NCBI RefSeq assembly: GCF_021155765.1
Contig: NC_060116.1
Location: 6,696,001 to 6,760,000, forward strand
DNA: 64,000 bases
Source: Diprion similis
Lineage: Eukaryota; Arthropoda; Insecta; Hymenoptera; Diprionidae
Reading direction: 5' to 3'
Positions 12,234 to 26,300 of the stretch are shown here, in pieces (position 1 is the stretch's first letter; the number at the start of each line of letters is the position of its first letter). Position numbers and translations under genes: made by a program. The notes beneath the pieces are model-generated. The model had not been told where the DNA came from. It did no database searches and worked only from the letters and a program-made list of their open reading frames with translations.

Positions 12234-14324
12234 GTAAGTTAAATAAAAATGAGTATAGCAGTAGTGAAATGATGTTCCCGAGAAGTTGCGTAACGAGAGA
12301 ATTTATCTTTCGTGAAATACAACATCATCCGTGACGAATAATTCGAACAATTCGAAGTCTTCCTCCGTATCATCCTTTCACAAACGAAAATTATCACATC
12401 TAAATATCTGAGCGTAAATAATATCGGCCATAATCTCCGCCTTGAATTAATTGTTGCAAACGCGTGACTCGTTTCATATATCATACTAAATATCGAAGAA
12501 ACAACGCTTCCGATAGCTATTAGACAACGTGCTAACCATCTCATTGTTAGCTACCGACGCACCGCCCGCCTTTGATTGGCTGTCTCGTACCGTTTATAAT
12601 TCCCAATCCGTAATCCGACCGAAACGATGATAATACTTCAAGATAAGTTATCGGCGTTAGAGAACTGTCAAGATGAATAGGCAAGAACCGTGCAGAGACG
12701 AGTATAAAGAATCGTTGATCTCATTCAATCGGTCTAACGAAACATTATACGTTTATCCCCCCCCTTCATTTCGTCCATAATCCGAACTCCAGAAACCTAG
12801 CGCGTATAGCGAAAAAATCTTCCAACGGAAAATCGGATCGTCATTTCGCCAGCAAATTCCTAAATTTGTGAATATTGGGATTTCACCGTCTTATTAATAA
12901 CAGATAACGGATAATTGGCTCGACGTTTTAAAAATCGAATGCGTTCGTAAACGCATCTGTACGTGATTCCGAACTACCCGTACTGAGAATCTGCGGGGGT
13001 GTATTCGAAACGGATGTATGTACAGTCATCGGGGGGCGTAGCGTCGTATTCTTTATCTTACGGTGGTCGGGCGATAATTGAAGAGCGGCATCGAAGCCTC
13101 CTGACGCGACGGTGGCTGGCCTTTCCAAGTCACCGCGTACTACAGCAGCGTAGTCCGGAGGGTTGGCGCATGGGGGTTGGCGAGAGAGCCGTTCCGCTAT
13201 CGATCGCTCGGTTAAAACTACCCCTACGAGGTCGGAGAGCCCGAAGGAGCCTTGCAGTGCTTAAATCCACGCGACGGAGTCAATTTCTGAACGGCATAAA
13301 GCCCCGGCGTCAGTAGTCCGTCGGTCAGGTGGTTTATCAAGACCGAAGGATAAGGGATAATAACGAGACGAAGTACCGGGCTGATCACGCGCAGATTTGC
13401 TTCTTGTCGTTCCACAATTTTTGTCAGGTAAAGATTATCCAATTTTTTTGCCACATAATATGCGTTATGCCTAATACCTAATACATGTCTGTAACCCGAT
13501 CAACGAGACTTGCGTAGAAGCATGCAGTCGTACGTCAAGGCATTGGCATCGGTTTCATTGACGAGTGGGTACAGCGTAAACTTGGACTTGAAATATATCT
13601 CGACTTTTAATTACGCTCCCTCTAGACTCTCGCTCGTCTGTCTTTAACCGCTCGCTCGATCTTTTGCAATGGCGTTATTCTCTCCCCGACTTCGTTTTCC
13701 TCACCGCAGAATTATTACGATTCCTCTTCTCCTCTCGGGCACAGTGCAATCGTAGTCGGTTTTTACCAACGGTTAAGGCTCGCGTCTGGATGTCGGGGTT
13801 CGGATGATGTCAGGCGAACATCATTCACTCCGACCGACACTCGAGCTAGCTATTTATATCTAATAATAAAGATTTAGATTCATTGCCGACGAGTAACCCG
13901 GCTGCGGTTCTTAGACGCCGGAACATCTCGATATCTAACATATTGATATGTACATACATACAAGCAATAAAGAAGAATCCGTTTCGAGTTACGAAAAGGT
14001 GCTTTGAGAAAATTTGAAAGAATGTTTTGCAACTCTGGAAGTACGGTTGTCATGCGAATTTAGAAGAATGCGCTCTCGATTCTTCCTTCATTTTCGGCCA
14101 TCCACATATGGCACGATTATTATCCAGCTTCACATTCAGCCTCTGTTTTTGTCACGCGAGTGTGCTCAGTTCTCGTATATAAGCTAGACCCGCGATCATT
14201 ATTTCACCAGACAATTTCTCGGAGAATGACAAGTTGAGTATATAATATAATACCGAAAAAACCTGTTTCTGTTTCAGGCTTATTTGACTAATTAAGGAGG
14301 ACTTGGCATAGCCACGGCAGAATC

Positions 14325-17300
14325 ATGGCGTTCGCTGGGCTCAAGAAACAAATTAACAAGGCTAATCAGGTGAGTTTATAGACGAATTCGTAATACCCTT
14401 GAAATGGATTCGCCATAACGAACTCGGAACAGATCTGCTCCATAATTCCCAGCTGAATCAATTTCAACATCTGGTTCATATCTTTTGTATTGAATTGCAT
14501 TATACGCATGTATAAATATAGATCCGGTATTGTACATACATATTCTTGCATAAATCCGGCAATCGATTAACGTTACTCACGGTCTAATTAATATTCCGCG
14601 GCTTACTAATTTATTTATAAACTTCCACGCGAGTATACTAATTGACTTTTTCAGCTAACTCGAAATTTTCTCCAACTCTTGATCGCGATTCATTCATTAC
14701 ACCTCGTGCCCACTCGCTGCTTACATAACTTATCACCTGATTATAACTTACACCAACGACCAGGAAGCACGTTTTCTCGTTAACCTTCTGGATTTTACTC
14801 GAGATTAAACCACGCGTATTGTTGCTAAGAACACGTCGCACTGTCATACCTGCAGAATGTTGGCACGTGTTTTTGCTGAAGTCACGACATTAGCAGCCTC
14901 AGAAGTTTGCCATGAGCAAAGCAGAATTTAAAAAATGCTGACTATGTTCGGAAATTCACATTTTCTACATCTACTTCTTGCAATTTTAAACCTCTTTGTA
15001 TAACCAAGAAGTGATGAGGCTGAAGTTAGTAACGTTAGCGTAACGAAACTTCAGGGAAAAAATCATTATTGAAAAATTTTAGGATTACTTTCAAGAAGTC
15101 AAGCTCTTCAACATAAGAGTATGCTTCTTTTATCGAGATTTACTAAATTTCCTAAACATGCATCGTTATAATAACGTTACTAATTTCACCCTCATCAGAA
15201 GTTTACCGTAATTCATGCAGTTTCAGATTTCACTTTCATTTTCCATCGTTACTTGAAAACAATCAACCCCCTAGTAATTTCTTATCATAATTTAATATAT
15301 AGGCTTTAGTGAAGCGCTTAGGTTTCATTCCAAACAGCATCTCTTGAAACTCGTTACTTTGATATTCTTATACAAGAACTTCGGTTCTTCGTTGTATTTT
15401 ATTTATAACCTTACTTCCATTATAATAACCTATGTAATAATTGCATTTGTCTGATCGAGTCCAATAAAACGTTATTATTTTGGTTACACACATAAAATAA
15501 GTAAAAAAAGATGCGTGACATTCAGAAAGGCTAAGCTTGCGAAAGCTGGGTTCGGCGAATTATTGTTAGCAAACGTAATCCTCCTCGAATGAAGTTCCGA
15601 TCGCGGATACAACTTCACTTGAAGTATTTCTCGGGATCTGAAAGCATGGTCCAAATTTCATCATTTTCTGCAAGATTTTAATACGAATAATCAGCAAATT
15701 CAAAATGTGCATTACACCTATAATATAAGCTGTAATAACATCCAACCGCGATCAGTAGCCAACAATAATGAAATCCATAAAATAATCTCTTTTTTTTTTA
15801 AACGTGACCATATCGCAACCTTGTTGTTTGAAGAAAACAGACGCTACGTTTATTTCACCATATTTCTGTCAGCGTTTATGCTGCGTTAACTCTGCTTTGC
15901 TTATTTGTTTTCAATTTTTTAATTCACTTGAATTGCAATTCTTCACGTTAAAAGTAACTCATGGAATTCTCCGCAAGGATTTATTTTTCAAAGCACCTTC
16001 AACATTATCCAGACATTGAATTTCCATTCAATTATCCAACTTTACGAAACTAGTTGGTAATTGATTTTTAGTTATGACTTGTATAGGCTCGTCGTCACAA
16101 CCACCATATGATTATACAACTTTTCCCTAACAATCGTCCTATCGACGTTCGTTATTATTACAAACACAATTAATGGTACAAACAAATATTCCCCCATTGA
16201 AAATGTCATTTAATCAGCGAATGGGTATGACGTCATCATGAATATGATGTTTTCCTTAATAAAACCACGTAATACTTGACACATCGGCGATTAGTTACAT
16301 TTACTGTGTGTCTTACTCCAGCGCACGAAAAGCTAGTTTTATAAAATTATGTTTAGTATCGGTCTGAACCGAGATGCGGAATGATGTAGGTACAGTGAAT
16401 TAGTAGTGATATATACCTAGATATTTCCCCTTCCGTGAATTCCACCCGGAGGAAAATGCCCAACTGACTCAATTCTAATCGAACAACGAATATCCGCCTG
16501 GCTGGTTTCAACCCCTTCAAGTATCCGCGAATTCGATTTATTTTCTGGGATGCGATAAGACTAGGGTTCCGCCGACCCTCGCAGCTGCTCATTTGCACTT
16601 AACCCTGTAGCAGGCAGCATCAAGAACAATTAAATTCAACCGAGACGTTCGCTCGATGATTTTTATTTTCTTCATCCTTTCCATGCTGATTGAAATGCGA
16701 TATTCGTATTGTTATTTTCATATGAATTGTCTATAACTTGATGTCGGATTTAACGATGATGCGTAAAAAGTTTACTCAGGTTAGAAGAAAGAATTTGTCA
16801 AAATATCAGCGTTTTACGTTACGTGGAAGATCGCGGTCAGTTGATCTTTCACTTTTATACATTTTTTAAAATTTATTAAGTATCGTGGATAAATTGTTTT
16901 TTTTTTATTGCTTACATCAATTGTAATAACGATTTACGTCACAAGGAAGACCCGCACTTGTAATATCAAGTCTCCAATTAATGTTTGAGAAGTTTATCTT
17001 GACGATTTTTTCATTATTAATTAAATATCTCAAAACAGTTATAATTTTATATGAACTTTTAATTTAAGAGAGTAAGATTCCTGGATGATATATACTTGTA
17101 TTACCGATCGTGATCTTTTGGTTAAACATAAACGTCAGGAAAGAAAAAATAATTGAAATGTTACGAAGCGTTTCTTCACAAATTAAAAATAAAAAAATGT
17201 GAAAAAAGGGAAAAATCATCTTCCACGTAACGTAGAACGCTCATCTTTTTACAGAATCATTCTTTTAACCTAGAAAAACTTTTCAGGTGGTGACATGATG

Positions 17301-20300
17301 GAAAATCGTAAATTACTTGTATCCGAAACACCAAAATATGTATATCTGGGTCAAATTTACTCCGGAGTGACCTTTACCAAGGCACGGTTTTCCACGGTGG
17401 AAATACCTTATCTGGGTCATTCGGTGATGGGATATGGGTCATGGTCGCGGGGGCGGGGGCGGAAACGGGACAGAATTGCGCTTCTGCGTGTTATAGAGGA
17501 GGGTGCTTTGCTCTGCCTCTGCACGGCTGTAAGAGCTGTGCCGCGGTTATAATATTCGCGCCCACGCCAATCCCTGCAGAAATTTGCAATCGTTATTGTA
17601 GGTACCTAGGGCTTAAGCTTATGTATGTATGTATATACACGTATTCCCCGCATTTCGATACCCCCTCCTCCCCCCCATAATCTTTATCCCTCGTTGCTCT
17701 TTTTCATCTTCTCGTGAATTTTTGTAATTACCACTAACGAGGCTTTGGTGATGATATCTCGTGTCGAGTAGCGATTGTAAAAAAATATCGAAGAGAAACC
17801 GAATAAAAGGAGAGCGCAAAAATGTTTGAAAAAAATAGTAACACTGAATTTGCACGAATTCTAATTTGTATAATCCTATTTGTATGTGGTATATACCTGT
17901 TTATTCATGGAACATGCAACCGAGGTATAACGTGTAGGTACGTGACTAATGGCGTCGAGTTCGTTACAGGGGGTTGCGACTTGTTCTGTAATATCGCTCT
18001 GCTCTAAAACGGTGACGTTGGCTCGTTTCCATTTCTCTCTTACTATCGTTTCTTCTCTCTTTTACGATACTGGCTCCCTTGTTTTTTGCCACTTATTATC
18101 GACTTCTTCATCACGCAATTATTTTTATCGAACGCGATTCTTGCGCCGAACAATTTTATACAGGAGGATTAAACCTCGCGGGAGTTTTGATATTTAATCA
18201 ATTTTTATACCATTTATTTGTTGTTCCATTGTTTGTTCAGTCAGCAATGTAATACTCAGTTTATTACTGCATCGTGTTTTATTTCCACACTCCCCGTCTC
18301 TCGTTTCAATCGTTGACCGGCACTGCCATTAGCGCAATTACAACACGCGACATTGTACACTGCAATTTACACCCTAGTGCTGTATACGATCCGTGTATTT
18401 TCCGACTGGCGAGCATTCGAATAGCAGACGAAGGGTTTAATAACAGAGAGGAGAAAATGAGGCTAAAACTTCGGGCGAATTTCTGTCGTATAATTAATTT
18501 ACCTTGTTTTTCTTAACGTTCGTTTTTCCCCCTTTCCTGTTTCAAGCCAAAGCTCGTTGCCAGATGACTAACGATCTTTGTCATGCTTTATGTATAATTT
18601 ATTTCAAAGCTATCGCCCTCCAAGACTGCGGGGGTATAGAGTTTACATTTTATTTTACCTTTGTCAAGGGAGAACGTCGCCGCAAATTTCTTAAATTCTA
18701 TCCTCAAAGAGAATGTTCTCAACAGCTCGACTATGTACTTTGGACTTTTTATGAGCACTAGTACTTAAAAGTCGACTTTTAAGCACTGGTGCTTATAAAA
18801 ACTAAACAATATTCTCGTTTTTGAGAGGAGGTAGCACAGAAATTAGGGACTTTTTGACTCGTGTGCGGCACTTTACACTTGTTAAGAAATCCCTATTTTA
18901 TGCGCAATTACCACGAAAATAATTAGTATATTGTATGATTGCTTGCGTAATACTAATTCTTTAACTAAGAACATGCAAAACGATTTTTCTTAGGGTGAAT
19001 CGACCCGAGTATAATCTGAATCAAATGTTAGAAAACGAGGAAAAATGGTAACAAAAGCTCCTGCGATTTCGTTTGCGTCGATGATGCTAAACTAGAATAA
19101 AATATCATATAATAAATCTGATCAAATTCGAATAACGCATGCTTCGAGATATCAACGATTTGAGAAAAGGTTTTATGTTTAGAACTTTCGTAATGATTAT
19201 ACCCTGATTTTTTTTTTATGATACTCTAATATTTTTGGATTGATTTTTTTCACCATAGAGATCTTCAGAGATAGTCTAAAACATATTATACAAATAATGA
19301 TCTCCGGAGCGTATAAAAATAACAAATTTTTCTAAGTACGGTGGAACAAATGTAATATGAGATTTGTTAAACGTTTTTTAGACAATTTGTGGTGATTTGG
19401 TAAGTAAGAAAAATGATTAAAAAACATTAAAATCGGATCAAAAACACCTACAAGCCCTTTTCTCAAATTGCTTATATACATATATCTTAACTCGCGCCAT
19501 TACAATTTTTAGAGATGTTGTTATTGAAAAAGAGCGCGTTATTAATCAACAAAAAGAAATAGACAACCGTCGTCATTACTGATCATTATAAACCCAAGAA
19601 ACGGGAGTGTCCATGGCCAAACTCCACGGTCTAACTCTTGGTCTAACTTGTTATAACTTGGACTAACTACACGGTCTAACTCTTCATAGGTATATCCATA
19701 CAGGGGCAAAGTTTTTGCGTTCGATAAAGGGAAACATGAGCTTGATGAGGCACAAAGAAAACACGGTACATATTTTAATAATTATCTTAGTGGAAAAAAA
19801 ATTGCGACCACAAGATTTCCGCGTTGGCCAGAGAAACAGAGACTTGGCTCAGTTGGCGATTTTCGCGCAAAAGAACCGGGGTCGATTCGCTAGACAGGGT
19901 TGTTGGCACCTTCCGGTGATACGAACGAACCCGCGAATGTGGCATCGACTTTTGGCAGCATTTCAAATATCGCATATATAGAAGGCTGAACGCTCACTCA
20001 CGCTAGATCCAACCTAAAGAGATATTGATCCAACCCTCGCCTCTCTCCTTAGCCGGCTACACGAGAGAGATTCTCTCCTCCTCGTTTTCCGTCCTTACAG
20101 CTCCTTTCGAACAACAATTGCAGTTGCGTAGAAACTCTCTCTCTTTCTGTCTCTCTCTCTTTATCCCGATTCGCCCCTCTCCCTACATTTACTCTCGCTC
20201 TCGTTCTTCTCTCCTCTCTCTCGCACTCGGCTTAGGCTTTGTCTTTCTTTCTTCCTTCCTTTCTTCCTTTCTTTCTTACTTCTCTTTCGCCTTTTTTTCT

Positions 20301-23300
20301 ATTTCTTATTGCGAGGCTCCGTTTCCGTCGAGCAAGGGAAGCCTCCGCGATACGTCGTTCGAAATAGGAATTCAATTACCAGCTTCTCAAACGTGCACAG
20401 CAGCGCCTCCACCATTCGATTTTATAAACTGAATTTCACCCCCAATAATCGCAACCCCGAAACTCGCAAAGAATTTGCAACAATTGGTCGATGTAGAACG
20501 AACACTCAATCATTTCGGCTCGGCCTCGTTTTTATTCTTTGCACACTGTTCAACTTATTTTCGCAACTGTGTAGAGAATGCCTTTCGTCTGACAAATTTT
20601 TTTCCTCTCTCCTCCTTCTTCTCCTCCTCCACCTCCTCTACTCGACCTGACGTCTTACCGTTCGTACCGCACGGATATAATGATACTAAAAATTTTCATT
20701 CCTCGAATTATTACTTTTTCAACACAAAGAGATACAAGTCAGGTAGATCTGACGTTTTTTTTCTCTTCGATAAGCTTCACACAGGTACACCAGGTAGAAT
20801 AATTATACCGCCTTCTTTGTGGCAGGATTTTCGTCGTCTTTCAAAAAGCAATCTTGTTCATATTTTCAAACGTCAATTATCATCTGTCAACGGAAACGAA
20901 GGCTTCTTCTTTCCGCACGGAAATTATAACGCACGGTATATAAATTCTGCATCTTTTAGGAACTTCTATTTCTCATGCAGAGTTTTTGAAATCGAATTTG
21001 ATGCGAGCAGATCTATCGCATAATCGATTCTTTCATGTCTTCATTTCTGCATCGCTCTATACGAGGTTTCTCCATACGAGAGGCTGTATCTTGCGGAGCG
21101 TGCGGGAGTATTATGTGCATCAAATACCCAGATGCAGCCAACCCACGCATAAATTGATTTTGACAGAATCGTGCTAGATCTTATTGCAACTACACCCGCG
21201 ATGTTTTTGCGTGTGCCTGTGTGTCTGTGTGAGAATTAACACCATGCGAAGTTAACTCGCGCGATGAGAATTAGCCGCAGATTTGCGTACATATGTATAT
21301 AGGTATATATGAAGAGGATTCGTACTCTCATGTTGTCAGCTTGGGAGCGGGTGTCTTAAAACTTATCGCTAAACCTACACGATAACGAAACAGCAGGATT
21401 TAGACTTGAACATGCATTAAGGGGAATTTGAACTATTTATGGGATTATCATCACCTGCAATGTCGTGCAAGTACTTGTATATATAGGTATATACACATGT
21501 GTGATATTATTCTCCTCTTTTCTTTGCAGTATATGACAGAGAAAATGGGCGGCGCCGAGGGAACCAAACTCGACGTCGACTTCGTCGACATGGAAAGGGT
21601 TCGTATTCACACACATATATATGTATACATATATATATATATTTCAAAGCACGAGGATCATCAACTCGTCATATTTATTTCCTATTCACTGTGAGGAAAA
21701 AACTACTTGTCCATCAGCAGTTTACAAACGCGTGACGATTTTTATTCGTTGATTTTTCCTTTTTTTTTCCTTCGGTGTTTTTTACAATGCCGAGTATTTT
21801 AATCTGCGCGAAAAGTCTGGGTCTCAGCGGTATTCGTCGTAAATTTATCATCCATGAGATGAATTCTTGAGCTTGTCGGTTACTCACGGTACACCATAAA
21901 GCAGGAATGGCATGCCATTGTCGAAAAAATTTTCGGAATTTGAATAAAGGAATAAATGTAATTTCCAATGATGCTCAAGTTCGTATAACGTTAACAGAGC
22001 GTAACATTTTGGGGGGGGATCACTATTTTGTAATTTTATAATGACTTCGAAGTTCAGTTGACGTTTCGAAATATCAATATATTATAGTTTATTATTATTT
22101 GTTGCATTTCAGACTTTCGATAACGTTAGATATTCACTTCAGCCTCATAATTTTCAGCCTCGAGTATAATGTATTTCATCGAATACTCAATTTTTTCAAA
22201 AAATATGTTCAAACACCGCCAATAATTCATGATGTTTTTAGTTTTTAGTATACATTGATTTTGCTGTCTTTGTAATTAAATTTTCACGCCGAGGATTAAA
22301 TTCCTTTATAATTAAGGTATTTCACGAGTATATTGCACACGAGTAATTAGACCTTATAGATGATAATATTTGAATGAAAATTCCAAAACAGACACGCAAA
22401 CGAAGATATTTAATTAGGTTAGCATCGTAATATTACCGTTCAAACGAACCGCGCTTATTGCTAGTCCAATTGCAATTGGACTCTTCAAAATCCAAACTGA
22501 GGAAACGAGAAACTCGGCATATTTGTATAATTTCAAATGAAATGGAATATTCGTGTCGTTAGAAAACGGACGTGACCTGCGAACTGGTGGAAGAACTCCA
22601 GATGAAAACTAAAGAATTTCTACAACCAAATCCGACGGCGAGGGCGAAAATGGCAGCCGTCAAGGGTATCAGCAAACTCAGTGGACAAGCGAAAGCCTCG
22701 ACTTATCCTCAGCCCGAAGGGGTGCTCGGCGAATGCATGCAACTTTATGGGAAGAAAATGGGCGAAGACAGTATTTTTGGTCAGTAAAAAACTCGCTTCA
22801 CCCCGTGTAAGGGTCATTCTGAGAATCGTCGTTTATCCCACGTATATAAAAAGAAAAATATTCTGGGCCTCGGGTGGTTCTTTTGCAATGTTTTATTGCA
22901 GCAAGGAAAATTGACCGGTTTACCTCAAATTTCTTATTTTTCTTCGTGCAAAATCGCTCCAAGCTTTATCAAGTATTATTTTTCAATAACGTCGGAAAAA
23001 TCGAATGTTATATACTTATACAATTAATATAGAACGGCAAAAGTATTTCGGAACGATATTTCATGAAAACAAGAGAAAAAAATCGCTTATCTCAAGATCA
23101 GAAATTGAATTTTTATTTCTTTGGGAAAATCAGACGACGTTTCTTATTCCGGTTGAATGACTATAAGCTTCTTTTTTATAGAACCTGGAAATAAACTGCG
23201 GGGGGGGGGAGGGGGGGGGGTTACATGCCACTATACAGGCACTCCGGTTTGAATAAACTCTGGAGCATTGTTCTCTTTATTAACCCGTTTATTATCAACG

Positions 23301-26300
23301 CTTGGGGAGTGTAAGGTTTAATTCCCTTCACTCCGATTGAAGCCATCATTTTTACGAAGAGTTATTTATTCAGGTCTCGCGTTAATCGAAATGGGCGACG
23401 CGATGAAGCAGATGGCCGATGTGAAATATTCTTTGGACGACAACATCAAACAAAACTTCCTCGAGCCTCTACACCATCTGCAGACGAAGGATCTGAAGGA
23501 AGTCATGGTGAGCGAGATATATTAAAAAAGTTCCAACCGCCTCTCGAGGATGTCTTGTAGATAATCGAAAGCAGAGCATACAGGCGTCCGTCGTCTACAC
23601 CGTTCTTGTTGCACACTGTGTTTCAGCATCATCGGAAGAAACTTCAAGGGCGAAGACTGGACTTTGACTGCAAGCGGAGGCGGCAAGCGAAAGGTAAGAT
23701 TTGGACTCAACATGGCCGCGGATATTTGCAAGTATTTTAAGAACGTACTTGACCAGTCGTCGATTAACGAGGTATACTAACAAGCATTATACTCTAATAC
23801 GTTATATAAAGAAATTATATATCAGGGTATCAAACGACCCTCGAGGGGGTGGGGTTGAAGTTTCCAATTTGGAAAGTTCCGAAAGCGTCTAATTCCGAAT
23901 TATTTGCTGGCGAAACTTGAAGTAAAGGAATCCAACTTTTACGAAACAACAAAGTTGGTTGAATGGTCGGATACACGACGGCTCAAAATTTCGAAATGCA
24001 AGATTCCAAAAATTAAGGTATGGTTACGCAGCGTAGTTCACTCAACGTTTGGTGTACAAAATCAGAAAAGCGGAAAATCCGAATGACCAGGATTCTGAAC
24101 TTAAAAATTTCGCAAATCCAAAACAAAGAAACATCAATATGGTGAAATTTCACCGAGCGAAAAATTCACAGAACTAAAAATCTTCGATCATTTGGAATTT
24201 CAATGTCTTAGATGTTTAATTTTCTCATTTTTCAACTTTCGGAACTCTGCACTTTCGCTACTTCGAGCGTCGGGTTTCGGACCATTCGAAACTTTGATGT
24301 ATCGTCAAAGTTTGATTTCCGTACTTTAAGTTTCGTCACGAAAAAAAAATTTGACGCTTTCGGAACTTTTCAAATTCGCAATTTCAACCACCGCCTCACC
24401 TTCGGATCTTGGAAATATCATTTCTTTTACTCCAGATCCTGGATTTTAAAGGGTAATTCCTTTGTCGGATACCCTGTTGTATAACGATCAAGATCGATAG
24501 TCGTATTTATGCCGTAAAACTCAACCGTTGCATTGTTATTATACCTATGCTGATCTGCGTGAGCGTTGACTAGAAACCTCCCCCTCCCCCCCCCCCCATT
24601 GAAAAGAAAGAATCGGAAAGTAACAGAGCCAATATACTTTCAATTCACTCGGAGGGGTGTGTGAGTGTGTGTCTTTATGTGTTAAAGCCCAAAACGAATA
24701 ACGTGAATTGGATTTTCTCGAAGGTATAACCTGTACAATAAGCGGCTGCAGAAGTCGAAGGCTACGGCATAACGCTCTTATATGAACATATATACACTTA
24801 CGTTATTGTCACTTACAGGGTTTTATATCATATATGTTTGATCTCGTTAACCTTGTTTGTCGCGGCGGTGAAAAATGAGAAAAAAAAAGAAAGAAAGAAA
24901 GAAAAAAAAAACTCGAAAATGGAAACATTAAACGTTGATATCGCTTCGAGATTTGAATCGAATCGAATAATAAAATGGTTCAGTTTTTCAATCCTATATT
25001 TATGCACGTGGCATGAACCGAGCGTGCTGATGTAATATTTCATTACTTCTCACTGCAATATATAGCTCAAGTGCACATACCCTATACCTACACATATTAC
25101 TTGTAAAACAATTTCTACACAATTTTATCGCATGCGGTTTACATTATTGTCATATATGCTGCAGAATAGTGAATGATCGCATTTATTTCGACACGTTCAT
25201 CCTGTACATATCTTCACTGCGGATGCATGTCGTACCTAATTACATCATGCATGTATACTAGGGGTGTGCAAATAATTCGACACGAATTAAATTGTGATAT
25301 TCGATTATTCGAGTCTCTAAATCGTTTATCATTTAAATGTTTTCACTAATTCTTTCGCTAATGTGGTTGGTGTAAAATAATCTTCAGAAATTTCTTAAGG
25401 CTGTAAATTATCGAACAAACGAATAATTTGAATAATTCGAAGTATTACAATTATTCGAAAGATTAAAAAAAAAAAAAACATACACAATTTACTCGCAGAC
25501 TTGAACCGTTCAAAATATTCTAATTAATCTAATTATTCGAACCATTCGAACTATACGAATGGTCGAATATTTTCTTCGATTCAATCCCATTGCTATTTTT
25601 GTACACCCCTAGTATATGGCGGAATACACACGTTATTGCTACAATTATTTGATCTGTATAATTTTATTCAAAGATTATATAAAAAAAAATTGAAATATTT
25701 TATTTCCTAAATGATTTCTCGTTACTAAACGTGCTGATTAAACACTTAAATTAGCTGCTGGGAAAAGGGCTGCTAGTCCACATTTCGGAAGTCCGGCTCG
25801 ATCAAGCCCCGCATCAACTTCTGTCGGTACGTTGAGTATATACACGGTGTGGTTCGAATCAAATTTATCACTGCAATATCCAAGGGGTCGTATCGCCAGG
25901 ATTAAGTGAAACGACGTAGTTTGAAAATGCTTGTTGTATCCCGTATAATATCATCTCCTCGCAGTACCAGCAGTGTAAAAGCTATTTGTGCAGGCTGCAT
26001 TGCTTGTGTCGGAGCTCGAAAGTCTAGCGATATTTCCCCGTTACGGAGGTAATTTTCATTCCGACCCAAACCCCGTGTGTATAAAAGTGTTATGTTTAAA
26101 AAAAAAAAAAAGAAAAAAAAAAGGAAAAGCTTTGTACATACATATTATGTATATATATATAATATGAGTATTATACATCCCTAATTAAAAGTTGCATTTG
26201 TCGTTGGAAGTTATAACTGAGTTTCGAGTATAGGCCGCGTCTTTTGTACCTGACGGGCATGTTTTAAACTTTGATGAAAAACCGTTGTTAACGTGAGGTA

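Larger units (their letters stand above)
14370..21529 (+). other. Endophilin A intron 1
   Basis: Between donor CAG/GTGAGT and acceptor CTTTGCAG. It holds an inverted-repeat element (16763-17286), a long palindrome (18754-18793), a pyrimidine-rich tract (20135-20295) and an open frame of 182 codons at 20475-21023. That frame starts with TTG, is rich in Phe and Ser, and looks accidental. No other exon is recognised. Confidence 0.7.

Noticed and set aside
12999..13454. Open frames on both strands in a GC-rich patch before endophilin
   Set aside because: They overlap each other in opposite directions and fit a GC-rich promoter or leader better than coding DNA.
20025..21023. Overlapping open frames of 113 to 182 codons in endophilin intron 1
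   Set aside because: Low-complexity pyrimidine-rich DNA lacks stop codons in these frames. The longest starts with TTG, and no splice sites or domains fit.
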